Assembly (NCBI RefSeq): GCF_015477805.1
Contig: NZ_JADLQL010000005.1
Span: forward strand, 372,001 to 436,000
From: Nocardia flavorosea
GTDB lineage: Bacteria; Actinomycetota; Actinomycetes; Mycobacteriales; Mycobacteriaceae
Reading direction: 5' to 3'
DNA: 64,000 bases
Of the stretch, positions 8,508 to 16,568 are shown in pieces. Both the position numbers and the translations under genes were made by a program. How positions within the stretch are numbered: the first letter of the stretch is position 1; every line of letters begins with the position of its first letter. Under the pieces are notes generated by a model. It did no database searches, was not told the origin of the DNA, and saw only the letters and a program-made list of their open reading frames with translations.

Positions 8508-9677
8508 TCAGAGCAGGGCGGTGCGGGGAGTTTTCAGGCCGAGGGCGGTGGCGCCGGCGAGTTCACGGGTGGTGTCGTAGTCGAAGATCACGTGGCCGCT
8601 CAGCACATCCACATCGCGTTTCAGGCGCTGCAGCGGATGGTCGGTGAAGTGGACACTGCCGCCGGAAGCGTGCACGAGATCGGCGATGATCGTGCGGGAT
8701 TCGCGGACGATGTAGGCGGCGGCGAGGCGGGCCTGGGCGCGGACCGGAACCTGGACGGGCGTACCGGCATCGAGGAGGGATTCGATCTCGGCGACCGTAT
8801 CGTCGAGCAGGCCGCGAAGGGCACGTAGCCGCACGCGCGCGTGGCCGAGGTGCGCCTGGGCCAGGGGTTTGTCCAGTTGGCGGGCGCCGCCCTCGTAGAG
8901 GATGCGGCCTTCGAGGCGGTCGGTGTAGATATCGGTGGCTCGTTCGGCGGCGCCGAGGGCGGGCATCGAGGCGGCCAGCGCCAGCGCGGGGACCAGCGGC
9001 CAGCGGTAGGTCGTGGCGTCGTGCAGGGCCGCGCCGGGGGCCGATCCGCTGTTGATATCGAACGAGCGGACCAGGCGATGGTCGCCGACGTGCGCATTCC
9101 GGATCACGACATCGTTGGAGCCGGTGGCGCGCATACCTTCGGTGTGCCAGACGTCGTCGATCGTGATATCGGTGGCGGGCAGCAGGGCCAGCGCGGGATA
9201 GAGGCCGTCGTCGGGGCCGCACAGTGCGCCGACCATGATCCAGTTCGCACCCATGACGCCGGTGGCCCAGGACCAGCGGCCGGACAGCGTGATACCGCCG
9301 TCGGCGGGGACACCGCGGCCGGTCGGGGCGAGCGGAGCCGGGCACAGGAACGGACCGGTGCCGTATGCCTGCGCCTGCGCCTGTTCCGGGAACAGGGCGA
9401 GCAGCCAGTTGTGCAGGGTGTAGAAGCCCAGGGTCCACGCGCTGGAGACGCAGCCGTGCGCCATTCGGCGGATCGGATCGAGGATGGCGGGGAATTTCTC
9501 CTGGCGGCCGCCGAATCGGTGCGGGACGAGATATTCGAGGAAACCGGACGCGACCGCATCGGCGAGAGTCTGGTCGGGCAGGCGTCGCAATTGTTCTGCG
9601 GCCCGCGCTCTTTCGGCCAGAGCATCGACGAAGTTCTGAGTGATTCCGGGGGTGTTCTCCGGCGCGGCCGCAACCAT
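8508..9677 (-). CDS. Acyl-CoA dehydrogenase-fold flavin monooxygenase (HsaA-like)
   Basis: A protein of 389 residues with the acyl-CoA dehydrogenase fold in its monooxygenase form, as in HsaA of steroid degradation and related two-component hydroxylases that use reduced flavin from a partner reductase. Features are LVPHRFGG, the SGRWSWATGVMGANWIMVGA beta domain, and the C-terminal helices with VHASGGSVHFTDHPLQRLKRD. The reductase partner is not nearby. The start at MVAAAPEN is chosen because upstream sequence lacks family similarity. The gene is convergent with the SnoaL-like gene with a ten-base gap. Confidence 0.85.
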   Translation of the reverse strand: MVAAAPENTPGITQNFVDALAERARAAEQLRRLPDQTLADAVASGFLEYLVPHRFGGRQEKFPAILDPIRRMAHGCVSSAWTLGFYTLHNWLLALFPEQAQAQAYGTGPFLCPAPLAPTGRGVPADGGITLSGRWSWATGVMGANWIMVGALCGPDDGLYPALALLPATDITIDDVWHTEGMRATGSNDVVIRNAHVGDHRLVRSFDINSGSAPGAALHDATTYRWPLVPALALAASMPALGAAERATDIYTDRLEGRILYEGGARQLDKPLAQAHLGHARVRLRALRGLLDDTVAEIESLLDAGTPVQVPVRAQARLAAAYIVRESRTIIADLVHASGGSVHFTDHPLQRLKRDVDVLSGHVIFDYDTTRELAGATALGLKTPRTALL

Positions 9678-9691
9678 GGCCGCGACGGTAA

Positions 9692-9707
9692 CATACCCAA
9701 AAGTATG
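9692..9707. promoter_or_regulatory. Inverted repeat upstream of the flavin monooxygenase gene
   Basis: CATAC-CCAAAA-GTATG lies 15 bases above the chosen start. Its half-site CATACC equals the half-site of the palindrome at 8109-8124, so the same MerR protein could bind both. This is a weak inference from a short match. Confidence 0.35.
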
Positions 9708-9806
9708 GAGGAGGCGGCTTCCGGAATCCGGTAATGCGAGCGACATACCGCGGCAAATACTGGCATTTACTGGACTTCCCTGGAATCGCGCCCTAGATTC
9801 TCCCCC

Positions 9807-10589
9807 ATGCCCACCGCCGAGGCGCTCGAACAGCGCATAGCCGAGCTGCGCACACAGGTGCGCCGCGCCGCCGGATCCGGGGATCGGACGGCAGCGCGTC
9901 GGTTGCGCGCCGAATTACGTACCGCCGAAGCGGAATGGGACGCGGCAGTTCTCGGTACCCCCGCCCCCGCCGGCCCACCCCGGCAGCAATCGGGCGCGGT
10001 GCCGGTGCGCGAACACGTGCACCGCGCGCTCACCCTGCTCTCGGTACCGGCCGCTCCGAAGCTCGTACTGGCCGTACACGAAGCCTTCTTCTCGGGGGAA
10101 CTGGTGGCGGCCCGGCTCACCAGCCTGCGCCGGGACGAGGAGCGGTCGTTCCGCGCGGCCCCGTACGCCCGCCCGTACTACGTCTGCGCGGCCCTCACCA
10201 CCGATCTGCTGGCCCCGGCCCGCGGCCTGCTGGCGGTGAGCACCTGGCCGGCGGCGCAGCGTATGGTCGGGCCGCTGAGTCCGCGGGTGGACCTGCTCAC
10301 CGCCGCGACCCGCCTGGCCCGGCATCTGGCCGAGCACGGCGATACCGCCGCGCGACAGCGGGTGCTGTGGCAGCTGGCGGTATCCATCCCGGGCGCCACC
10401 GACGGGACCGCGATCGACCCGGACGTGGTGCTGGCGGCCGCGGAACGCGAACTCGAGGTGCACAGAGAAGACGACATACAGCAGCGGGCCGACGCCGCGG
10501 AGCGGGCACAGCGGCAACTGGCGGATCCCGCGGCGCAATTGTTCGGCACACGGCTGGCCGTGGCCGGACGGCGAAGGAACGAGGCCTGA
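9807..10589 (+). CDS. Hypothetical protein with N-terminal coiled coil, first gene of the nuclease-helicase unit
   Basis: A 260-residue protein that I do not recognise. Residues 5-48 are a heptad-rich coiled coil (LEQRIAELRTQVRRA and later LRAELRTAEAEWD). The middle is mixed alpha/beta and includes YARPYYVCAAL; the end is a second charged helix. There is no signal peptide or membrane segment. The nuclease gene follows its stop by one base, so the two are translationally coupled, suggesting a physical or functional pair. It opens an apparent six-gene unit reaching to 16485. Confidence 0.75.
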   Translation: MPTAEALEQRIAELRTQVRRAAGSGDRTAARRLRAELRTAEAEWDAAVLGTPAPAGPPRQQSGAVPVREHVHRALTLLSVPAAPKLVLAVHEAFFSGELVAARLTSLRRDEERSFRAAPYARPYYVCAALTTDLLAPARGLLAVSTWPAAQRMVGPLSPRVDLLTAATRLARHLAEHGDTAARQRVLWQLAVSIPGATDGTAIDPDVVLAAAERELEVHREDDIQQRADAAERAQRQLADPAAQLFGTRLAVAGRRRNEA

Positions 10590-10590
10590 G

Positions 10591-11688
10591 ATGACTCTTG
10601 CGCAGAAATCCCTGACCACCCGCCTGGACGAGCTGCGCGGCGCGGCCCCGGCCGGCCGCCACAATGCCCGCACCATCGCGGCACTCACCGCCAATCCGGG
10701 GTGCGCGCGCCGGGCGTTACTGGATGCCGCGGCGGTGGACAAAACCGTGATCGCCCGCGAACTCGGGTTTCCGCCGCAGTTCGGCCAATCGCCGTTCGCG
10801 ATCACCCGCGGTAACTCGTTCGAGGCCATGGTGAAGGCACACGGCTGCGCCGAACTGCTCCGGTTGCTGCGGGAGGAACTCGGGCTGAGCATTCCCGAGG
10901 TGGGCTACCACGATCTCGCGACCGTGGGCGACAACGCCACCAACTCGATCCGCTATCAGCGCACGAAACAGCTACTCGGGCAGGCGTTGAGTTCGGGCCA
11001 GGGCACACTGTTCGACCACCCGATGCTGCGACTCGAGATCGCGGGCGCCACCGCATACCTGGAACCCGATGTGGTGGCGCTGCAGATCGGCGGGAAGTTC
11101 TATGTCGTGGAGATCAAATCGTTCGCCATCGTCGACGGCCAGGCCGATCCCACGCAGGTCGCCTCGGCGGCGCGGCAGTCGGCGGTATATGTCCTGGCGA
11201 TGCGGGAACTCCTGCGCGACCTGGGGTATTCACCGGACGCCGTGGCGCACGAATCGATCCTGGTGGCCGCGCGGGATTTCACCAACCGTCCGGTGGCGGC
11301 GAAACTCGATCTCCGTAAACAGCTCGCGGTGATCGGGCGGCAGCTCTCCCGGCTCACCTCCATCGATTCCCTGCTGGACCTGGTGCCCGACGGTGCGTCG
11401 TTCACACCGGGTGAGGGGCTGGCGGACACCGTCTCGGCGATTCCGTCCCGGTACGCACCGGAATGCATGTCCAGCTGCGAATTGGCGTTCGCCTGCCGCG
11501 CCGAGGCCCGGGCGCAGGGGTCGGTGGATACGCTGGGCCGCGGAGTCTGCGACGACCTCGGCGGGATCGACAATCTCGACACCGTACTGGCGCTCGCCGA
11601 GGGCACCCTCGAGCCGGCCCCGGAGCATGCCGATATCGCCGAGATGCTGCGCCAGGCACATGCCCTGCGACTCGAGGTCGCAGGATGA
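10591..11688 (+). CDS. RecB/Cas4-like PD-(D/E)XK nuclease with cysteine cluster
   Basis: A 365-residue candidate DNA nuclease. The motif is D160 in LEPDVVAL followed by E174-I-K176 in YVVEIKS, the spacing of a PD-(D/E)XK active site. Near the C-terminus C292, C296, C302 and C320 (ECMSSCELAFAC, then GVCDD) look like the iron-sulfur anchor found in Cas4, AddB and other RecB-family nucleases. The stop overlaps an ATGA, which suggests the next gene was once coupled; it is now 310 bases away behind a repeat array. Paired with the helicase three kilobases on, it could form a helicase-nuclease machine. Function is inferred. Confidence 0.75.
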   Translation: MTLAQKSLTTRLDELRGAAPAGRHNARTIAALTANPGCARRALLDAAAVDKTVIARELGFPPQFGQSPFAITRGNSFEAMVKAHGCAELLRLLREELGLSIPEVGYHDLATVGDNATNSIRYQRTKQLLGQALSSGQGTLFDHPMLRLEIAGATAYLEPDVVALQIGGKFYVVEIKSFAIVDGQADPTQVASAARQSAVYVLAMRELLRDLGYSPDAVAHESILVAARDFTNRPVAAKLDLRKQLAVIGRQLSRLTSIDSLLDLVPDGASFTPGEGLADTVSAIPSRYAPECMSSCELAFACRAEARAQGSVDTLGRGVCDDLGGIDNLDTVLALAEGTLEPAPEHADIAEMLRQAHALRLEVAG

Positions 11689-11707
11689 GGGGGGCACGCC
11701 CAGCGGC

Positions 11708-11998
11708 GGCAGTGCCGCATAACCACACAGCCCCCCAGCTCACCCCCATAGGCCCCGGCCTGAATGGGCAGCAACCGAGGGCGGCGATACCTCACCACGC
11801 GACACCCCGGCTCATCGTCACCCGTCCCATGAGCGAGACGCCGGCAGCGTCGCGTAACCACGCCGGCCCCCCGCTCACCGTCCCCGGGCATGGTATGACC
11901 GAGTCGGGCCCGGAGGTGGTAGCGCGGCATCACTACAGAGCGGTCCCGTTCATCGCCACCGAATCGAGCATGCGTGGGTCGGGCCCGGAGGCGGCGGT
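11708..11998. repeat. Four degenerate direct repeats filling the gap between operon genes
   Basis: Four units begin near 11708, 11780, 11843 and 11918, with spacings of 72, 63 and 75 bases. Each starts like GGCAGCGYCGCATAACCACG and runs on through a C-rich part with CTCACCGTC. The last two also carry an exact GTCGGGCCCGGAGG, which includes a ribosome-binding site; the final copy serves the next gene. The stretch has no credible gene. Confidence 0.65.
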
Positions 11999-13477
11999 AT
12001 GAGTGTGCTGAGCGCGCTCGCCAAGGCGACCGCGGCGCGGACCGGTCGCGCCGAACCCATTGCGGCCCGGCGGCACTACCACCTCGCGGACCGTCCGCTG
12101 GTGCTCGTGCCACTGCGGCTGGCCGGTGAGGCCGCCGCACCGCTGGCGGTGATGCTCGGTACGGCGCCGGAGGATTCGACGGTGCTGATCGTGGCGCAGC
12201 CGCGCGACCGGATCCTGCGCCTGCGTTTCATCGAACAGCTGGCCGACCGCGTCCTGCCGTATATTTCGGCGTTCTGCGAGAACGCCGAGGAACTGACGGT
12301 CAAATCGACCGGCGAGACCTATCTGCGCTACCTCGATGCCCCGCAACTGCTGGTGCCCAATCTCGGTGGTGTGCAGTTCCTGCGGTTGCTGGGCCGCTCG
12401 GTGCGATTCCATCGCACCGAGGGCGAGAACGCCGTCCCGGAATCGCTACCGCTGCTGGGGCGCTGGCTCACCTGGTTCGGTGATCGCTCGGATTTCCCGG
12501 GATCCAGTGTCTGCCTGGCGATGACCTCGGTGCTCACCGCGCATTGGGCGTCGGGGCAGTCCGCGCTGGAGGATGCGAATCTGGCCGCCCTGCTCGGCTG
12601 GATCGACCCGCCCGCCGGGCTCACCGGCGCCCAGGCCGCCGCCCTCGCCGAGGATCCGCTCGCCGCGCCGCCCGCCGGTCCCGCCACCGACCCCGGATTC
12701 GACAACGAGGAACTGGCACCGCTGATCGCCGCCTACGACAGTGCCGAACACGAATGGGCGAAAGTCATTGCCGCCGAACGGCTCGAGCAGGCGTTGCGGG
12801 GCCAGGTGGAACCGACCTGGCGGCTGATGTGGCGGGCGGTGGAGCTGCTGCGCGAACTGCCCGAAGGCGCCAGCGTGGACCGGCGCTGGACCGACGACCG
12901 GTCGGCTTTCTCCTGGTTCGTCTCCGATATTCCGGAGGGCTACCCGCAGGCCCGGCGCGACTCCGCCGTCTCGGCGACCCGGCGGCTGCTCAAACAGGAA
13001 CAGGCCCTCGACACCTTCCAGGCCCAGCGGGCGTTCGACGATCCGCGGGTACTGATCGAATACCGGCTCGTCGGCGAGGCGTTCCAGGGCACTGTCGTCG
13101 AGTCCGAACCCGAGCGGCGGGCGAAACCGAAATCGCGGGAGGTCCCGCGGCCCTATGTCTGGGTGCACACCACCGATCCGTTCCGCGGCCGCGTCGGCGA
13201 AACGTTGTTCCGGATCGACCGGCCCGCTCAGAAAGCCGAAGTGGTCGCGGTCGCCGACGATGTGGTCCAGCTGGAGCTGGTGAGCGGTATGGGTCAGGGC
13301 AAGAACCCGGCTGTGGGCAGCGTGCCCGAAGAGGGCGACCCGATCGGTTTCGCCCGCTTCTCCCCCAGCGGATTCGGCGGGCCGCCCGCCAAGCTCCCGC
13401 CGCGCGAGGAGACACCGTGGACGCACGGCGGACCCCCGCCCGACCCGTCGGCCGAACATGTGGAGGAGTGGTCGTGA
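11999..13477 (+). CDS. Hypothetical protein of the nuclease-helicase unit
   Basis: A 492-residue soluble protein of unknown family. The first 220 residues are alpha/beta with a phrase RDRILRLRFIEQLADRVLPYI. The centre is helical (EWAKVIAAERLEQALRGQVEPTW-like run). The part from about residue 370 looks like a small beta-barrel or OB-type module ending in a proline-rich tail. The ATG sits six bases after GGAGGCGGC. It lies between the nuclease and the helicase and probably acts with them. Its stop lies in GTGA, a relic of a direct overlap with the helicase gene. Confidence 0.7.
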   Translation: MSVLSALAKATAARTGRAEPIAARRHYHLADRPLVLVPLRLAGEAAAPLAVMLGTAPEDSTVLIVAQPRDRILRLRFIEQLADRVLPYISAFCENAEELTVKSTGETYLRYLDAPQLLVPNLGGVQFLRLLGRSVRFHRTEGENAVPESLPLLGRWLTWFGDRSDFPGSSVCLAMTSVLTAHWASGQSALEDANLAALLGWIDPPAGLTGAQAAALAEDPLAAPPAGPATDPGFDNEELAPLIAAYDSAEHEWAKVIAAERLEQALRGQVEPTWRLMWRAVELLRELPEGASVDRRWTDDRSAFSWFVSDIPEGYPQARRDSAVSATRRLLKQEQALDTFQAQRAFDDPRVLIEYRLVGEAFQGTVVESEPERRAKPKSREVPRPYVWVHTTDPFRGRVGETLFRIDRPAQKAEVVAVADDVVQLELVSGMGQGKNPAVGSVPEEGDPIGFARFSPSGFGGPPAKLPPREETPWTHGGPPPDPSAEHVEEWS

Positions 13478-13553
13478 GCGAGCGACAGCGAGTGAACCAT
13501 CAGCGCGGCGCACAAGTACGCACGACGAAACCGAGCACAGCCGAGGCGCGGTC
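13478..13553. repeat. Short inserted element between two operon genes
   Basis: About 80 bases, starting GCGAGCGACAGCGAGTGAAC, are bracketed by two copies of GGTCGTGAGC (13470-13479 and 13550-13559). The left copy holds the stop of the upstream gene and the right one the GTG start of the helicase. Removing one copy plus the insert would restore a GTGA stop/start overlap. It looks like a small mobile or recombinational insertion with target duplication. Confidence 0.6.
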
Positions 13554-14852
13554 GTGAGCACAGCCGACGCGGTGATCGGCGCGATCCTCACCGATCTCGA
13601 CAACACCGCGCACCGGGCGCTGGTGGTGGATTCCCCGCCCGGTGCCGGAAAGTCCACGCTGGTGGTACGCGCCGCCCGGCAGCTGGCCGCCGCCGACGAC
13701 GAGCAGCGGATGATCGTCGCACAGACCAACGAACAGGTCGACGACCTCATCGACCGGCTCGCCACCGCCGACCCCGAACTGCGGATCGGGCGCCTGTCGG
13801 CCGGCGACTACCGGCCCAGCGCCCGGATCGACCGCGAGAATGTGGATGTCGCCACCCGCCCCGCCGACCTGGAACGCTGCGCCATCGTGATCGGCACGGC
13901 CGCGAAATGGGCCACGCTGGACGAAGGCCGCTGGTCGTATGCGATCGTCGACGAGGCGTATCAAATGCGCTCGGATATGTTGCTGCGCATAGCCAACCGC
14001 TTCGAACGCGGGCTGTTCGTGGGTGACCCCGGCCAGCTCGACCCCTTCGCCACCGTCGATTCCGACCGGTGGGCGGGCCTGTCCTGGGATCCGACCATGA
14101 GCGCGGTCGCGGTGATGCTCAACCACAACGACGGTATCCCGGTGCATACGCTGCCCGTGTCGTGGCGGCTCCCGCCCTCGGCGGCGTCGGTGGTATCCGC
14201 CGCGTTCTATCCGTTCGCCCCGTTCGAGGCCGGGACCCGGCCGGAGCAGCGGCGGCTGGAATTCGGCACCCGCGGGCTGCGTGGGCCGGTGGACGAGGTA
14301 CTGGACGAGGCCGCCGCCCACGGCTGGGCCTACTACGAACTGCCCGCCCGGCACACCCTGCGCACGGACGGCGAAGCGGTCGCCGCCATCGCCGACCTCA
14401 CCTGCCGGTTGCTGGAACGCGGCGGTATCGCCCATTCCGAACAGGGCACCAGGGAAGTCGATGCGACCCGGATCGCCGTCGGCACCGCGCACCGCGATCA
14501 GGCCCAGGCGGTGCGGGATGCGCTGGCTCCGACGATCGCCGCCGAGGTCACCGTCGATACAGCCAACCGGTTGCAGGGCCGCGAATACGATGTCACGGTC
14601 ATTCTGCATCCGCTGTCGGGCCGCCGCGACGCGGGTGCGTTCCATCTGGAGGCCGGGCGGCTGTGTGTGCTGGCGTCACGGCATCGGCACGCCTGTATCG
14701 TCGTCGGCCGCCGCGGGATCGACGAACTGCTGGACGCGCACCCGTCCGCCGAACCCGTCTACCTGGGAGTACCGGTGAAATTCCCGGACGGCTGGGAGGC
14801 CAACCAGGCCGTGCTCGACCGGTTGGCCGCCCACCGCATCCCGGCACGCTGA
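13554..14852 (+). CDS. Superfamily 1 DNA/RNA helicase-like ATPase
   Basis: A 432-residue SF1 helicase. The Walker A motif is SPPGAGKST with K33; motif II is VDEAYQ with D133-E134; motif III is GDPGQLDPF; a late motif TVDTANRLQGREYDVTVIL corresponds to motif V, and ASRHRHACIVVGRR to motif VI. It resembles the UPF1/AAA_11-AAA_12 type rather than UvrD and is compact, without accessory DNA-binding domains. The GTG start follows the 80-base insertion. With the RecB-like nuclease of the same unit it would unwind or translocate on nucleic acid; substrate and polarity are unknown. Confidence 0.85.
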   Translation: MSTADAVIGAILTDLDNTAHRALVVDSPPGAGKSTLVVRAARQLAAADDEQRMIVAQTNEQVDDLIDRLATADPELRIGRLSAGDYRPSARIDRENVDVATRPADLERCAIVIGTAAKWATLDEGRWSYAIVDEAYQMRSDMLLRIANRFERGLFVGDPGQLDPFATVDSDRWAGLSWDPTMSAVAVMLNHNDGIPVHTLPVSWRLPPSAASVVSAAFYPFAPFEAGTRPEQRRLEFGTRGLRGPVDEVLDEAAAHGWAYYELPARHTLRTDGEAVAAIADLTCRLLERGGIAHSEQGTREVDATRIAVGTAHRDQAQAVRDALAPTIAAEVTVDTANRLQGREYDVTVILHPLSGRRDAGAFHLEAGRLCVLASRHRHACIVVGRRGIDELLDAHPSAEPVYLGVPVKFPDGWEANQAVLDRLAAHRIPAR

Positions 14853-14898
14853 ACGGGCCCGATTGCCATGTCCGCGGTCGCGAGGCACCATTGCGGGC

Positions 14899-16215
14899 AT
14901 GCGAGTCGTGATCGAGCTTCGCCCCTCTCCTGAAATCCTCTCCACGGCAAGCGGATCCGCCGCCGGTATATCCGCCACCGAGCTCACCGGCGAACTGCCC
15001 GGATTCGTTCTCGACTCCGGTTTCTCCCCGGTCACCCTGCCACCGGCGGCACAGGCGGTGGCCGATACCGCGCAGCCGGGCACCGGCTCGTACCTGGTAC
15101 GCGGGGAAATCCCGGACGGAGACCGGGCCGCCCGCGAGGCGCTGGCCGGTTCCGCCGGGGTGACCGGGGTTTTCGCGGACCCGGTGATCGAACCGGTCCG
15201 CACCTGTGGTGACGACGGTGCGGTGGGCGATTGGAACACGGTCGCCGAACTGCTGGGTCGCGTGGAACTCACCGCGGCCGGGCTCACCGGCGAGGGTGTG
15301 GCGGTGGCCGTGCTCGATTCCGGGATCAACGCGGCGAAAGTGCGGGCGGCGAGCGGCGCCGAGATCACGATCGATCCGGCCCGCAGCTGGAATCCGGCCG
15401 GAGTAACCGGTACGGCCGGCGAGTTCGCGGTGGGCCACGGCACCATGTGCGCCTTCGACGCGCTCATCGCGGCCCCGCGCGCGACCTTCCTCGATATCCC
15501 GCTGCTGCAGAGTTCCCGGACCGGCGGCAGTGAGATGGACGGTCTGCTCTCCGATGCCCTGGCCGCCTTCGCGTATCTGCGCACCGTGCTCACCCAGCAG
15601 CCCGCGGAGCGCCGGGCGCTGGTGGTCAGCAACAGCTGGGGTGCGTTCTCACCGCAGTGGGATTTCCCGGTCGGCGACCCGGGCAACTATTCCGACAATC
15701 CCGGCCACCCGTTCAATGTCATCGTCGGATCACTGGATGCGGCGGGCGCCGATATCCTCTTCGCCGCCGGTAACTGCGGACGCGACTGCCCGGACGGACG
15801 CTGCGCCTACCCCGAGCGGCCCATCACCGGGGCGAATTCGCATCCGAACGTCTTATCGGTGGCGGGTGTCGATACCGGCGGGCAGCGGGTGGGGTATTCG
15901 TCGCAGGGCCCGGGCCGGCTGGCCGACCGCAAACCCGATATCTGTTCCTACACCCATTTCCTCGGCTCCACCGCCTTCGGCGCGGAGGTGCCCGACACCG
16001 GTACCTCGGCGTCCTGCCCGGTGCTGGCCGGTGTGGTCGCCGCGTTCCGGACGAAATGGCCGGCCACGCGGATCCCACCGGCCCGCCTACGCGAGCTGCT
16101 GCACCGCACCGCGGCCGACCGGGGTGGCGCGGGATTCGATCACGATCACGGGTACGGCGTCGCCGAACCCCGGGCATTGCTGGCCGAACTCCAGAAGGCG
16201 GCCACCCGGGCGTAA
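14899..16215 (+). CDS. S8 family serine peptidase (subtilase), cytoplasmic
   Basis: A 438-residue subtilisin-like protease with the full triad: D140 in VLDSGIN, H180 in VGHGTMCA, S370 in GTSASCP, plus the oxyanion-hole Asn in FAAGNCG. No signal peptide or membrane segment is seen, so it should act inside the cell, which is unusual for the family. Residues 1-130 form a separate N-terminal domain ending with GVTGVFADPVIEP. That phrase recurs in the small protein encoded next, suggesting a prodomain/inhibitor relationship. It starts 46 bases after the helicase and is likely part of the same unit. Confidence 0.85.
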   Translation: MRVVIELRPSPEILSTASGSAAGISATELTGELPGFVLDSGFSPVTLPPAAQAVADTAQPGTGSYLVRGEIPDGDRAAREALAGSAGVTGVFADPVIEPVRTCGDDGAVGDWNTVAELLGRVELTAAGLTGEGVAVAVLDSGINAAKVRAASGAEITIDPARSWNPAGVTGTAGEFAVGHGTMCAFDALIAAPRATFLDIPLLQSSRTGGSEMDGLLSDALAAFAYLRTVLTQQPAERRALVVSNSWGAFSPQWDFPVGDPGNYSDNPGHPFNVIVGSLDAAGADILFAAGNCGRDCPDGRCAYPERPITGANSHPNVLSVAGVDTGGQRVGYSSQGPGRLADRKPDICSYTHFLGSTAFGAEVPDTGTSASCPVLAGVVAAFRTKWPATRIPPARLRELLHRTAADRGGAGFDHDHGYGVAEPRALLAELQKAATRA

Positions 16216-16224
16216 TCTGGTCTG

Positions 16225-16485
16225 GTGCTGCTGCTGACCATCGATCTGCCCCGGGATTGGGTGCTGGCCGACGCACTGCGCGCCCTGGACCTCGCCGAGG
16301 ACGAGGTCGACTGCGAATACGGGCTCATCGCGCTCGACCCCGACGCCGGCCGTTTCGCGCTGCGGGTCGCCGACGCGGCGGCGGCCCGGCTGACAGTCTC
16401 GGGCGTGGCTCGTGTGTTCGCCGATCCACCGATCGGATCCGGCACCGCCGACGCCCCTCCGGACGAACCCGGAAACATTGAATAA
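16225..16485 (+). CDS. Small protein resembling the subtilase N-terminal domain, possible inhibitor
   Basis: An 86-residue acidic protein starting with GTG nine bases after the subtilase stop. Its part GVARVFADPPIGS (around residues 61-72) matches GVTGVFADPVIEP of the subtilase's N-terminal domain, and the preceding alpha/beta stretch is also similar. Free-standing prodomain-like proteins inhibit subtilases (the I9 family does so), so an inhibitor or antitoxin-like role is plausible. This is inference from short similarity. No known domain is otherwise visible. Confidence 0.6.
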   Translation: MLLLTIDLPRDWVLADALRALDLAEDEVDCEYGLIALDPDAGRFALRVADAAAARLTVSGVARVFADPPIGSGTADAPPDEPGNIE

Positions 16486-16568
16486 CCAGCTATTTCATCG
16501 GATTTCACGGACGTTCCCGGCACGTACGGGGTGCTGTGAACGGTCACAGGATGTGGTATCCGTTGCTC

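Noticed and set aside
11708..11998. CRISPR array for the four spaced repeats
   Set aside because: Units diverge strongly, spacing is uneven and no cas genes are near; the Cas4-like nuclease alone is not evidence.
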